Shown in pieces: positions 38,804-47,512 of a DNA stretch of 64,000 nucleotides (position 1 is its first letter; the number at the start of each line of letters is the position of its first letter). The notes beneath the pieces are model-generated. The model was not told where the DNA came from, did no database searches, and was given only the letters and a program-made list of their open reading frames with translations. The stretch lies in contig NZ_JAJCTH010000004.1 of NCBI RefSeq assembly GCF_020594515.1, forward strand, positions 1-64,000, in the 5' to 3' direction. The position numbers were made by a program, and so were the translations under genes. Origin of the DNA: Rhodoferax sp. U2-2l (GTDB lineage: Bacteria > Pseudomonadota > Gammaproteobacteria > Burkholderiales > Burkholderiaceae_C).

Positions 38804-39196
38804 ATGTCGCGATTTAAAAACTTTAAGTTGGTGCTCACTGGCTTATTTTTAACCGCGGTATTGGCGATCAGCCCGGCGCAAGCCAGGGCACCCGCGCCGA
38901 CCGATATCCAGGCCACCATCCGGGTGACTGAATTGCCCCGACAGGGTGAACGAATCTACGCCCTGATCCATCAGGGCGGTCCGTTTGCAAGTGAAAAAGA
39001 TGGCACGGTGTTCGGCAATCGGGAGCGGTTGCTGCCACTTTACAAGCGGGGGTTTTATCGGGAATACACCGTCCCGACCCCAGGTCTGAGACACCGGGGA
39101 ACCCGGCGAATTGTGTGCGGCGGGCCGCCTACCAAGCCCGACGTTTGTTACTACACCGCCGACCACTATGCGAGTTTTCGCAAGATCGTGCCGTGA
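38804..39196 (+). CDS. Secreted guanyl-specific ribonuclease, barnase family
   Basis: 130 residues with a signal peptide at 8-28 and a compact RNase domain. FYREYTVPTPG, RGTRRIVC and YYTADHYASFRKI contain the expected catalytic Glu87, Arg101 and His121, equivalent to barnase Glu73, Arg87 and His102. Two Cys (105, 115) in an insertion could form a disulfide after export. The start has GAAGGA upstream. The 5' half is visibly poorer in GC than its neighbours. The barstar gene follows 33 bases later. Function is likely extracellular RNA degradation or an antagonistic toxin; there is no evidence that decides between them. Confidence 0.87.
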   Translation: MSRFKNFKLVLTGLFLTAVLAISPAQARAPAPTDIQATIRVTELPRQGERIYALIHQGGPFASEKDGTVFGNRERLLPLYKRGFYREYTVPTPGLRHRGTRRIVCGGPPTKPDVCYYTADHYASFRKIVP

Positions 39197-39229
39197 AGCT
39201 GAATTGTTACTTTGAACAGAAGAGAGAAG

Positions 39230-39679
39230 ATGAATATGTTACTTGACCAGGCAGCCCTCAAGCCATCGGCCGCGCTAGCCGATGTGCCCCTGCGAGGTGT
39301 GCGTCCCAACATTGTCCAGTCGATCCGGGCGTTTCGTGTGCCGGACCTCCAGGCCGCAGCGCAGGGATTAGGCCATCATTTTCTGTACGCCAACCTGGCC
39401 AGCGCCCAAAGCAAACAGGATGTGCTGGACCTGATCAGCCAGCAGTTCATGCTGACCGTTCAAGTTGGAAAGAATTTTGACTCTTTGTACGACAGTATGA
39501 CCGACCCGGTGCACAAGTCGGGCCCGCAGCCCGGCTTCATCGCGGTGCTGGAGCACATTCCTGCCAACGCCAAGTTTGACAAGGAAGCGCGCGAGCAACT
39601 GCTGGACATCTTCCGCGACACCGCTGACTATTGGGGGGACCGAAAGATACCCTTCAGGTGCTTCTATTCTTTTCTGTAG
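39230..39679 (+). CDS. Barstar-family ribonuclease inhibitor
   Basis: 149-residue cytoplasmic protein. A nonconserved lead of about 45 residues is followed by the barstar domain: a parallel beta/alpha fold with GKNFDSLYDSMTD at 80-92, which provides the acidic residues that plug the RNase active site, and PFRCFYSFL at the C-terminus. It has no signal peptide, fitting its role in protecting the producer before secretion of the upstream barnase-like enzyme. The ATG at 39230 is chosen; one at 39236 is equally plausible. Confidence 0.87.
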   Translation: MNMLLDQAALKPSAALADVPLRGVRPNIVQSIRAFRVPDLQAAAQGLGHHFLYANLASAQSKQDVLDLISQQFMLTVQVGKNFDSLYDSMTDPVHKSGPQPGFIAVLEHIPANAKFDKEAREQLLDIFRDTADYWGDRKIPFRCFYSFL

Positions 39680-39879
39680 CCCGTTCTGCACACACTAGCC
39701 AAGCAGACCGGGCCAACGAGGCTAACAGCAACAACGGCGCCGCCCTCCCGGGTGGAGAGGCCATTGAAGTTCACACCGAAACCGGCGAGAAGATGCCCAC
39801 TGACAAGTTGTTGGACATTTCGCCCCAGGCGTTGCGCATGAGCAGCCCTTTCAACGCCGGGTATTGGATGGCCAGCTAA
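39631..39879 (+). pseudogene. Unrecognised coding-like fragment after barstar
   Basis: This frame overlaps the barstar 3' end and continues to a TAA at 39879. From about 39709 codon third positions are GC-rich as in real genes, ending in KLLDISPQALRMSSPFNAG and a short tail. It has no ribosome-binding site and I do not recognise the sequence. It may be the 3' remnant of a gene displaced when the barnase-barstar pair arrived, or simply noncoding. Confidence 0.25.
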
Positions 39880-39900
39880 GGTGCAGGCGCGTCCTCTCCC

Positions 39901-39929
39901 AAAAAAGCCCGCCGCTGCGGGCTTTTTTT
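39901..39929. terminator. Bidirectional intrinsic terminator, barstar region/ksgA
   Basis: A-run, gcccgc (39907-39912), a four-base loop, gcgggc (39917-39922), then a run of seven T. It sits between converging genes, directly after the ksgA stop codon on the minus strand. Confidence 0.9.
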
Positions 39930-39933
39930 CGTC

Positions 39934-40701
39934 TCAACGTTGACCGACTGACAGCGCCAGGGCGATGTACTCGTCCACCGGCACCTCTTCGGCGCGGCGC
40001 TGCACATTGAACTCGCCCGCATAGTTCTTGCCTTGCAGCCATTGGCCCAAGGTATGGCGCAGCAGTTTGCGGCGCTGGCTGAACGCTACTTGCACCAACT
40101 CACTGAGCAGGTCCACGTTCACTGCCGCCGGGTTGTCACGCGGCACCATGCGCACCACGGCGCTGTCGACACGCGGGGGTGGCTCGAAACTCTCTGGCGG
40201 CACCAGCAACACGTTCTCCATGGCGTAGCGCCACTGCAGCATGACGCTCAGGCGCCCATAAGCCGCCGTGGCCGGGCGCGCCACCATGCGGTCGATCACC
40301 TCTTTTTGCAGCATGAAATGCTGGTCTTCAATGACCGCGACATGCTGCAGCAGATGAAACAGGATCGGCGTGGAGATGTTGTAAGGCAGGTTGCCGACCA
40401 CTCTGATTTTTGAAGCAGACAGCCCTTGCGCCACCTCCGCAAAGTCCACTTTGAGCACATCGGATTCGATCACCTTGAGCTGGCCGTGGGCGCGCAGGCG
40501 CTGGGCCAGGTCACGGTCCAGCTCAATCACCGTGAGGGTGCCGAGCCGCTCCACCAGCGGCTGCGTCAGCGCCGCCAGGCCGGGCCCGATCTCGACCATG
40601 GCCTGGCCGGGTTTCGGGTTGATCGCCTCCACGATGGCATCGATGATGCCGCCGTCAGTCAGGAAATGCTGACCAAACCGCTTGCGCGCAATGTGTTTCA
40701 T
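39934..40701 (-). CDS. ksgA: 16S rRNA dimethyladenosine transferase
   Basis: RsmA/KsgA dimethylates A1518 and A1519 of 16S rRNA late in small-subunit assembly, using S-adenosylmethionine. 255 residues with [10 protein letters not shown] at the N-terminus, the SAM-binding [10 protein letters not shown] near 38 and the catalytic NLPYNIS. It is the last gene of the lptD-surA-ksgA order, a conserved proteobacterial arrangement, starting 31 bases after the surA stop. The shared terminator lies just beyond. Confidence 0.96.
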   Translation of the reverse strand: MKHIARKRFGQHFLTDGGIIDAIVEAINPKPGQAMVEIGPGLAALTQPLVERLGTLTVIELDRDLAQRLRAHGQLKVIESDVLKVDFAEVAQGLSASKIRVVGNLPYNISTPILFHLLQHVAVIEDQHFMLQKEVIDRMVARPATAAYGRLSVMLQWRYAMENVLLVPPESFEPPPRVDSAVVRMVPRDNPAAVNVDLLSELVQVAFSQRRKLLRHTLGQWLQGKNYAGEFNVQRRAEEVPVDEYIALALSVGQR

Positions 40702-40732
40702 AGGTGATGGGGCCGCGGCGCCGGGTCAGGCT

Positions 40733-42088
40733 TCAAAGCGGCGGTTCTCGCAGTTCGACATAGGCGCGGGCGCGCACGTCCTGCGCCCAGGTCAGGTAGG
40801 CCTCGTCGAGTTTTTTCTCGCGCAGCATGGCACGCACCGCCTCTCGCTGCTGCTCGGGTGTCAGGCTGGCCTTGCGGCGCTCCAGCAATTGGATCAGGTG
40901 CAGACCAAAACGCGACAGCAGCGGGTCACTCACCTCGCCGGGTGCGAGGCGGTTCATGGTGGCCTCGAACTCAGGCACAAACATGCCCGGGCTGGCCCAG
41001 CCCAGGTCACCCCCTTGCGCGGCGCTCCCGTCTTGCGAGTTGTCGCGGGCCAGGGTGGCAAAGTCCGCCTGGTTGGCCACCACCTGCTTTTTGAACTCGG
41101 TCAACTTGCGCCGGGCCTCGGCTTCGCTGAGCTTCGCACCGGGCACCAGCAAAATATGCCGGGCGCGGCTTTGCGTGACCGCCAGGGTGGGCAGGCCAGG
41201 GCGAACTTTCTCCACCACTTTCAAGATGTGAAAACCGGCCGGCGAGCGCACCAGTTCAGCCACGTCACCGACCGACAGCGCCGTGGTGGCCTGCACAAAC
41301 AGCTCCGGGTAACGGGTGGTGCTGCGCAGGCCCAGCTGGCCGCCGCTGCCCAGATCGGTGGCATCCGAAAACTCACGCACCAGCGCGGCAAAGTCATCCC
41401 CTTTGCGGGCGCGTTCCAGCGCGCGCTGGGCGCGCAGCTTGAGCGCGTCCACCTGCTGCTCGGAGGCACTTTCAGGCACGGCCACCAGAATCTGTGCCAG
41501 GTTGATCTGGGTGTCACCGGTGGTATCCAGGGCTTGTTGTTCCCGCAAAAATTGGTCAATGTCCTGCTCACTCACCCGCACCCGGCCTTCGACATCGCGC
41601 TCACGCAGGCGCTGCAACAGGATCTGGTCACTCAACTGGGCGCGAAACTGGCTCACCGACATGCCATCGCGCACGACGCGCCGCCGCAGCTCGGCCACGT
41701 CAAACTGGTTTTGCACCGCAATGGTTTGTTCGGCCTGGTCGATGGCGGACTCTTCCACCCGCAAACCGGTGTCGCGCGCCAATTGCAACTGGGCCTTGCG
41801 GTTGATCAGGCCCTCCAGCACCGCGGGCAGCAGCTCCCGGGCGTCGGGCGGCGCGCGGCGCTGCTGCACCAGTTGCTGGTACTCGCGTTGCGCCTCACGC
41901 CGCACCTCCATGTTGGTGACCGGCTCCGAGTTCACCACCGCCACGATGTAGTCGGCCTGCGTCGATGCAGGTGCGACCGGCGGCGCCAACACCGGCGCGG
42001 CGGGCACGCGCAAACCCTGCGCATGGACTTGCCAGCTGGCAGCGAGCGCCAGCACGGTCATGGTGAAAGTTCTCAGGCGATGGGTCAT
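40733..42088 (-). CDS. surA: Periplasmic chaperone and peptidyl-prolyl isomerase SurA
   Basis: Outer-membrane protein folding factor. 451 residues: signal peptide (TFTMTVLALAASWQVHAQ), an N-terminal chaperone domain (DYIVAVVNSEPVTN onward), and two parvulin domains near residues 190-290 and 300-400, the second with the conserved RHILLVPG and GGDLGWASPGMFVPEFE. It begins six bases after lptD ends, so the two are one operon; SurA is needed to fold LptD. Start at 42088 versus 42061 is uncertain. Confidence 0.95.
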   Translation of the reverse strand: MTHRLRTFTMTVLALAASWQVHAQGLRVPAAPVLAPPVAPASTQADYIVAVVNSEPVTNMEVRREAQREYQQLVQQRRAPPDARELLPAVLEGLINRKAQLQLARDTGLRVEESAIDQAEQTIAVQNQFDVAELRRRVVRDGMSVSQFRAQLSDQILLQRLRERDVEGRVRVSEQDIDQFLREQQALDTTGDTQINLAQILVAVPESASEQQVDALKLRAQRALERARKGDDFAALVREFSDATDLGSGGQLGLRSTTRYPELFVQATTALSVGDVAELVRSPAGFHILKVVEKVRPGLPTLAVTQSRARHILLVPGAKLSEAEARRKLTEFKKQVVANQADFATLARDNSQDGSAAQGGDLGWASPGMFVPEFEATMNRLAPGEVSDPLLSRFGLHLIQLLERRKASLTPEQQREAVRAMLREKKLDEAYLTWAQDVRARAYVELREPPL

Positions 42089-42094
42089 GGTGGG

Positions 42095-44515
42095 TCAATC
42101 GTAATTACTGAAACGGCTGGGATCTTCCGCAGGCGGACGCAAGATCTGGTAGCCGGGAACATTGTCTCTGAGGGTCTTGAGCGGGTTCACCCCCAGGCGC
42201 GAGAAGCCGACCAGCTCCAGCTGGAACATGATGCTTTGGGTGGCGCTGGCGGTGCTGGTTTGCACGCGCTCCAGCACAATGCGCCCCAGCCAGCAGCCCG
42301 CGTCGTATTCAAAGCCCAGCACGGTGTTGACCATCTGGGCCTCGTTGAGGCTGTAGTTCAGGCGCCCGACGCTGTACCAGCGGCCCGCGCCCGGGTCCAT
42401 GGCGTCTTGGCTGCGACCCCGCCACAGGTCGCTCAGTGGCCATTGCCAGCCCAGGTCGATCTGCTCGCTGCTGTCTCGCTGGAAACGGTAGGCCGCCGTC
42501 ACGGTGCGGTAGCTGCCTGGCCGGTAACTGGCGCCCAGCGTGGAGCGCACCGTGCGCGAAATGTCGGGGTTGTACTGGACAGTGCCGTTGACGTTCCATT
42601 GCGGATGCCAGTTGACCGAGCCGCCCAGCAACACGTCGCTGATGCGGTCGGTTAACGGAGCACCACCAGGCAGGGTCACCCGCTGGTCGTCAAACAGCAC
42701 CCGCTGGGCGACACCAAAACGCGCGGCTTCGGCGCCGGTGTCGGGGTCCAGCAGGCGGCTGGTCACACCCAGGGTGACCAAGTGGCTGTCGGAGATGCGG
42801 TCATGGCCAACGAAGGCGTTTTCGGTGTAGACGGTGGAGATGTTGAAATCGTTGGCGCCCGAGTCGTAATTGGGCAGCGAGTTCTGGTCGCGGTAGGGTG
42901 TGTGCACGTAAAACGCGCGGGGTTCCAGCGTCTGGCTCAGATTGCGGCCAAAAAACTGGGTGTCGCGTTCAAACACCAGGCCACCGTCCAGGCTGAAGGT
43001 GGGCACCACACGGCTGACTTGGGTGGCACCGTTGCGCAACGGCGCATCAAACTGGTACTGGGTGGCGTGCAGCTGCAACTTGGGGGTGATGAAGCCCTCG
43101 GGCGCACGCCAGGTGCGGCTCGCCTGCAGCATGGAAAACATCCGCTGGCCATTGACCTGATTGGTCAGTGCGCTATCCGAATGAAACTGGGTGTAGTCCA
43201 CATCGGCCGACAGGTTCAGTCCCGCCTCGGAGGTGCTGGCGTAACGCGTGGCAATTTGCGGCATGCGGTCATAGGGTGGCACGATCGGCGCGGTCGGGTC
43301 TTGCAGGGTTTGCCACTTGAGCGTGCGCACCATGCTGCTGAACGGGCCATTGGTCCAGGACAGCTGGGCATCGTTGGCCAGCAGGCGCTGGGTGAGCAGG
43401 GTGTTGGCAGCAAACAACGCGGTGTCGGTCGCGGACAGCTGTGTGACCGATCCGCCAGCGCGGGAGAAATCGCGCCAGTAGTTGTCGTCACTGACGCGGT
43501 TCAGGCTCAGGTTCAGGGCGAAGCCGTTGTCGGTCCAGCCGCTGTCGATGCTGCCTTGATGGGTGGCATTCACGCTCCAGCGATCGGCGTCGCGCAATTT
43601 GTCGGACGACATCCAATCCAACTGTGTGGTGCCCGAGTAATCAGGCTCCAGGTAGCGGAACTCGGCGCCCAGGTTCAGCCCGCGTTTGCTCATCAGCGTG
43701 GGGGTGAAGGTGGCATCCCGGTTGGGCGCGATGTTCCAGTAATAGGGCACCGCCACTTCAACCCCATTGACGTTGTCCAGCCCCAGGGTGGGTGGCAGCA
43801 CGCCGGACTTGCGCTGCCCGCTGAGTGGGAAGCTGAGGTACGGAATCGGCAGCAGCGGCACGCCCTGGAAGCTGAGCAAGGCGCCCTCGGCGGTGCCGAC
43901 GTCTTCGGCATTGTCCATGCTGAGCTGGGTGGCTTTCAAAATCCAGGCGGGCATCCAGTCCGGGCCGCCCTGGCGCTTGCAGGTGGTGAAGGTGGCGTTG
44001 TGGATGACGGCGCGCTGCTCGTCCAGAAAATCCACCCGGTCGGCCTGGCCATGGGCATCGTTTTTCAGGAAATGGTAGGTGGGCTGGTTGAAAAAACCTT
44101 CAAACGCATCCACCCGCAGCTCCAGCAGCGGGCCTTCATAGACGTTGCCCGCGCGGTTCACCCGCACCTGGCCGGTGGCACGGGCGAGGTCGGTGGACTG
44201 GTTGTACTCGAGCCGGTTGGCGCGAACCACCATGTCACCCTTGCGCAACATGGCGTGGCCCTGCACCACGGTTTCCAGGTCGGTGCGGCCGGTGATGGTG
44301 TCACCCGAGACAAAAATGGGCAGCACACTGCGGGTGAGCGGGCTGATGGATTCCTCCAGCATCTGGCTGTTGCGCAACTGCAGCAGCTCCGGCGTTGCCG
44401 CCCCCTGCGCCAAGGCCAGCGCGGGCGCCAGCAGACCCGACGTCAACGTCAGGCGCAGCCCCGGCCACCGGACAGGCACCGCCCCAACCAGAAGGTCAAG
44501 CTTCAAGAAAACCAT
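42095..44515 (-). CDS. lptD: LPS-assembly protein LptD
   Basis: Outer-membrane beta-barrel that inserts lipopolysaccharide together with LptE. 806 residues: a signal peptide, the periplasmic OstA beta-jellyroll (VVQGHAMLRKGDMVVRANRL), LptD family segments (PYYWNIAPNRDATFTPTLM, GAEFRYL), and a large C-terminal barrel. It has Cys in TTCKRQGG and one in the C-terminal YDAGCWLGRI, rather than the paired C-terminal Cys of E. coli LptD, so its disulfide scheme may differ. amgK is transcribed divergently 73 bases away. Confidence 0.95.
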   Translation of the reverse strand: MVFLKLDLLVGAVPVRWPGLRLTLTSGLLAPALALAQGAATPELLQLRNSQMLEESISPLTRSVLPIFVSGDTITGRTDLETVVQGHAMLRKGDMVVRANRLEYNQSTDLARATGQVRVNRAGNVYEGPLLELRVDAFEGFFNQPTYHFLKNDAHGQADRVDFLDEQRAVIHNATFTTCKRQGGPDWMPAWILKATQLSMDNAEDVGTAEGALLSFQGVPLLPIPYLSFPLSGQRKSGVLPPTLGLDNVNGVEVAVPYYWNIAPNRDATFTPTLMSKRGLNLGAEFRYLEPDYSGTTQLDWMSSDKLRDADRWSVNATHQGSIDSGWTDNGFALNLSLNRVSDDNYWRDFSRAGGSVTQLSATDTALFAANTLLTQRLLANDAQLSWTNGPFSSMVRTLKWQTLQDPTAPIVPPYDRMPQIATRYASTSEAGLNLSADVDYTQFHSDSALTNQVNGQRMFSMLQASRTWRAPEGFITPKLQLHATQYQFDAPLRNGATQVSRVVPTFSLDGGLVFERDTQFFGRNLSQTLEPRAFYVHTPYRDQNSLPNYDSGANDFNISTVYTENAFVGHDRISDSHLVTLGVTSRLLDPDTGAEAARFGVAQRVLFDDQRVTLPGGAPLTDRISDVLLGGSVNWHPQWNVNGTVQYNPDISRTVRSTLGASYRPGSYRTVTAAYRFQRDSSEQIDLGWQWPLSDLWRGRSQDAMDPGAGRWYSVGRLNYSLNEAQMVNTVLGFEYDAGCWLGRIVLERVQTSTASATQSIMFQLELVGFSRLGVNPLKTLRDNVPGYQILRPPAEDPSRFSNYD

Positions 44516-44588
44516 GGAACGCAGGCAAGGTGGGCCATCAAAGCAGGGTGGTGGGCAGGCTAAATCGGGTCAGTAGAATTGATTATCC

Positions 44589-45695
44589 ATGAGCGACGCC
44601 CTCCCCCTCCAAACCCCCGCCCCCGGCAGCCTGTCTGCAGCCCACCCCATTCTCTGGGCCGACCCCCAACGCGGCCAGCGGTTTACCCAGTGGCTGGCAG
44701 CCACCGCTGCGGCGCAAGGCCTGCAAGCCGACAGCCTGCGGCTGGCCAGCGCAGATGCCAGCTTCCGGCGCTATTTCCGCATCGATGCCGCCGCTGGCAG
44801 CCGCATCATCATGGACGCACCACCCGACCGTGAAAACTGCCAACCGTTCGTGAAAGTGGCGCAACTGATGCACAGTGCGGGTCTGCACGCCCCCGAGGTG
44901 CTGGCCTGGGATGAGCCCAACGGCTTCATGCTGCTGACCGACCTGGGCGGCCAGACCATGATGCAGGTAATCGACAAAACCAACCCGCAAGCCAACCTGC
45001 CGCTGTATCTGCAGGCGGTGGACGCGCTGATCACCTGGCAACTGGCATCCAAGCCGGATGTGCTGCCGCCCTACGACGAAGCCCTGTTGCGCCGTGAGTT
45101 GGAACTGTTCCCCGACTGGTACCTGGTGCAGCACAAGGGCCTGGTCATCGATGACGCCATGCGTTTCACGCTGGACAACACGTTCGAACAGATCATCGCC
45201 ACCAACCTGGCGCAGCCCAGCGTGTTTGTGCACCGAGATTTCATGCCAAGAAATCTGATGGCGCCCACCGTTCCAGGTGCGCCGTTGGGTTTGCTGGATT
45301 TTCAAGACGCGGTGTACGGCCCCATCACCTACGACATTGCCAGCCTGATGCGGGACGCCTTCCTAAGCTGGGACGAAGATTTTTGCCTGGACGTGACCGT
45401 TCGCTACTGGGACAAAGCGCGCAAAGCAGGCTTGCCGGTGGGCGACGACTTTGGCGAGTTTTACCGCGGTGTGGAGTGGATGGGCCTGCAGCGCCACCTG
45501 AAAGTGGCCGGTATTTTTGCCCGCCTGACACTGCGCGACGGCAAACCGCAGTACCTGGCCGACACCCCGCGCTTTATCCACTACATCCGCAGCACCTGCG
45601 CGCGTTACCGCGAACTCAAACCGCTGCTGCGCCTGGTGGACAAGGCCGAAGGCATCGTGGAGCCTGATATTTTTGGCTTCGGGCGACAGGCCTGA
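44589..45695 (+). CDS. amgK: N-acetylmuramate/N-acetylglucosamine kinase AmgK
   Basis: 368-residue aminoglycoside phosphotransferase-fold kinase that phosphorylates MurNAc (and GlcNAc) at the anomeric position. It shows DASFRRYFRI near 60, the kinase loop FVHRDFMPRNLM and the metal-binding LLDFQDAVYGPITYDIASLM. AmgK-MurU recycling bypasses de novo UDP-MurNAc synthesis; in pseudomonads this kinase also lies next to lptD. The partner murU is in the same window at 30.7 kb. Confidence 0.9.
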   Translation: MSDALPLQTPAPGSLSAAHPILWADPQRGQRFTQWLAATAAAQGLQADSLRLASADASFRRYFRIDAAAGSRIIMDAPPDRENCQPFVKVAQLMHSAGLHAPEVLAWDEPNGFMLLTDLGGQTMMQVIDKTNPQANLPLYLQAVDALITWQLASKPDVLPPYDEALLRRELELFPDWYLVQHKGLVIDDAMRFTLDNTFEQIIATNLAQPSVFVHRDFMPRNLMAPTVPGAPLGLLDFQDAVYGPITYDIASLMRDAFLSWDEDFCLDVTVRYWDKARKAGLPVGDDFGEFYRGVEWMGLQRHLKVAGIFARLTLRDGKPQYLADTPRFIHYIRSTCARYRELKPLLRLVDKAEGIVEPDIFGFGRQA

Positions 45696-45766
45696 GCTGA
45701 CCGGCCCAGGGCGTCAACCCTCACACCCCCCAGCGGTGACACCCGCGCATTGCCCAACCCTTCACC

Positions 45767-46531
45767 ATGCCCCGTTTCTACTGCCCAACCCCGCTGGCCC
45801 CCGGTGCCCTGCTGGACCTGCCCGCCGGCGCGGCGCGCCATGTGCAGGTGCTACGCCTGCAGCCGGGTGAACCCATCACGCTGTTCAATGGAGAGACTTC
45901 GGGCGAATTCAACGCCACCGTCACCCAGATGGGCCGCAGCAACGTGCAGGTGTTGGTGGGCGACTTTGTTGCGACCCAGCGCGAACCGGCCTTGCGCGTG
46001 GCTCTGGCCGTGGGCATGCCCGCCAATGACCGCATGGACTGGCTGGTGGAAAAAGCCACCGAGCTGGGCGTGGCCAGCATCCAGCCCCTGATGACCGAGC
46101 GCAGCGTGTTGCGCCTGAGCGGCGAGCGTGCTGAGAAAAAGGTGGCGCACTGGCACAGTGTGGCCGTGGCCGCGTGTGAACAATGCGGCGGCAACCGGGT
46201 GCCGCTGATTCACCCGGTGATGACCTTGACGCTTTGGCTCAATAACTGGCGTGCCGGCGGTATCGATGCGCCGACGGGCTTGTTGCTGTCCCTGCGCGAA
46301 GATGCTCAAGGCGTGCGCCAGGCGGTGAGCCAAACCACCCTCACAACGCCCGGTCAAGCCGCCATCAACCGGCCCGTCACCTTCCTGTCCGGCCCCGAGG
46401 GCGGCTTGAGCCCGGTCGAAGAGGACGCTGCCTTGGCGGCAGGCTTTCAGCCCGTCACGCTGGGCCCGCGGGTGTTGCGCGCCGAAACCGCCGCGCTGGC
46501 GGCTTTGACGGCGCTGCTGGTGCCGCTGTAA
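45767..46531 (+). CDS. rsmE: 16S rRNA (uracil(1498)-N3)-methyltransferase
   Basis: Methylates U1498 of 16S rRNA. The 254-residue SPOUT-fold enzyme has an N-terminal PUA-like domain (HVQVLRLQPGEPITLFNG), DWLVEKATELGV, the knot motif FLSGPEGGLSPVEE and the C-terminal LGPRVLRAETAALA that binds SAM. Length matches RsmE. It follows amgK at 71 bases, but the two genes are functionally unrelated. Confidence 0.95.
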   Translation: MPRFYCPTPLAPGALLDLPAGAARHVQVLRLQPGEPITLFNGETSGEFNATVTQMGRSNVQVLVGDFVATQREPALRVALAVGMPANDRMDWLVEKATELGVASIQPLMTERSVLRLSGERAEKKVAHWHSVAVAACEQCGGNRVPLIHPVMTLTLWLNNWRAGGIDAPTGLLLSLREDAQGVRQAVSQTTLTTPGQAAINRPVTFLSGPEGGLSPVEEDAALAAGFQPVTLGPRVLRAETAALAALTALLVPL

Positions 46532-46579
46532 CGGCTGGTGGTCGCATCTGCACCCAGATCGCGACCCGACCGAGAAGCA

Positions 46580-47485
46580 TCAGGCGCGCAGCCGCGGCTC
46601 CACAATCCCCTGCGCACCCGGCCTGAACATCAGCAACCGACCGGCGTGCGGGTCGGTCTCCAGGTCCTTCTCGCCCCGGCACAACGAGGTCACCAGCATG
46701 GTTTGGCCATCGGTGCCGCCAAACGAACACATGGTCGGTTTTTGCATCGGCGTCAAAATTTTGCGGTCCAGCTTGCCTTGCGGGGTGAACCGCATGATGC
46801 AACCTTCATCCAGACCACAAATCCAGTAACACCCATCGGTGTCGATGGCAGCCCCATCCGGGCGCCCCACCTCGGTGCGCAGGTCGACAAACGGGCGTTG
46901 GTTGCTGGGCATACCTGTGTGGATGTCATAGTCAAACTGCCAGAGCATGCGCACATCGCGGTGGGTGTCGGAGCAGTACATGGTTTTACCGTCCGGGCTG
47001 AAAGCTGAGCCGTTCGGAATCACAAAGCCGCCAAAGTCAGACGCCATCAGGCCGTCCTGGCGGGTGTAGCGAAACCAGCGCCCAGCCGGATCACCGAGTG
47101 AAATGTCCATCACCATGGTGGACACCCAGAGCCGCCCCTGCCGGTCACAACGGCCATCGTTGAAACGCATGCCGGTTTTGGGGTGGGTGATGGCGGCCAA
47201 GCGGGTTATGCGGGCGGCGTCACCCTCACCGAGGTCCACATCAAAAATGCCGGTCTCACAGCTGCACACCAGGCCACCGTCGGGGCGCAGCACCATGCTG
47301 CCGATTTTTTCGGTCACCGACCAGTGGCGGGGCTGGCCGGTGGCCGGGTCCAGACGGAAGGCTTTGCCCGCCTGGTCGATCCACAGCCAGCACGCCGCGT
47401 TGGCATCCCAGACCGGGCTTTCACCCACGGCGTTACGCACCTCGGGGCAGATCAGGGTGTCAGCACCCAGGGTTGTTAAGTTCAT
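46580..47485 (-). CDS. SMP-30/gluconolactonase family sugar lactonase
   Basis: 301-residue six-bladed beta-propeller. It has an N-terminal Glu in NAVGESPVW (metal ligand), RFNDGRCDRQGRLWVSTM with the conserved Asn/Asp, NGSAFSPDG and the metal ligand Asp in GRPDGAAIDTDG. It hydrolyses aldonolactones to aldonic acids. As the last gene of an operon with dgoK and dgoA, it is likely to open galactonolactone or a related lactone. It starts 27 bases after tctA. Confidence 0.87.
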   Translation of the reverse strand: MNLTTLGADTLICPEVRNAVGESPVWDANAACWLWIDQAGKAFRLDPATGQPRHWSVTEKIGSMVLRPDGGLVCSCETGIFDVDLGEGDAARITRLAAITHPKTGMRFNDGRCDRQGRLWVSTMVMDISLGDPAGRWFRYTRQDGLMASDFGGFVIPNGSAFSPDGKTMYCSDTHRDVRMLWQFDYDIHTGMPSNQRPFVDLRTEVGRPDGAAIDTDGCYWICGLDEGCIMRFTPQGKLDRKILTPMQKPTMCSFGGTDGQTMLVTSLCRGEKDLETDPHAGRLLMFRPGAQGIVEPRLRA

Positions 47486-47512
47486 CTCGTTGACCTTTGC
47501 AAAGTGGGGGTG

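Noticed and set aside
40682-44563. Long plus-strand frames opposite surA and lptD
   Set aside because: Their translations are low-complexity (Gln, Arg, Gly, His) and lack start signals; surA and lptD are certain.
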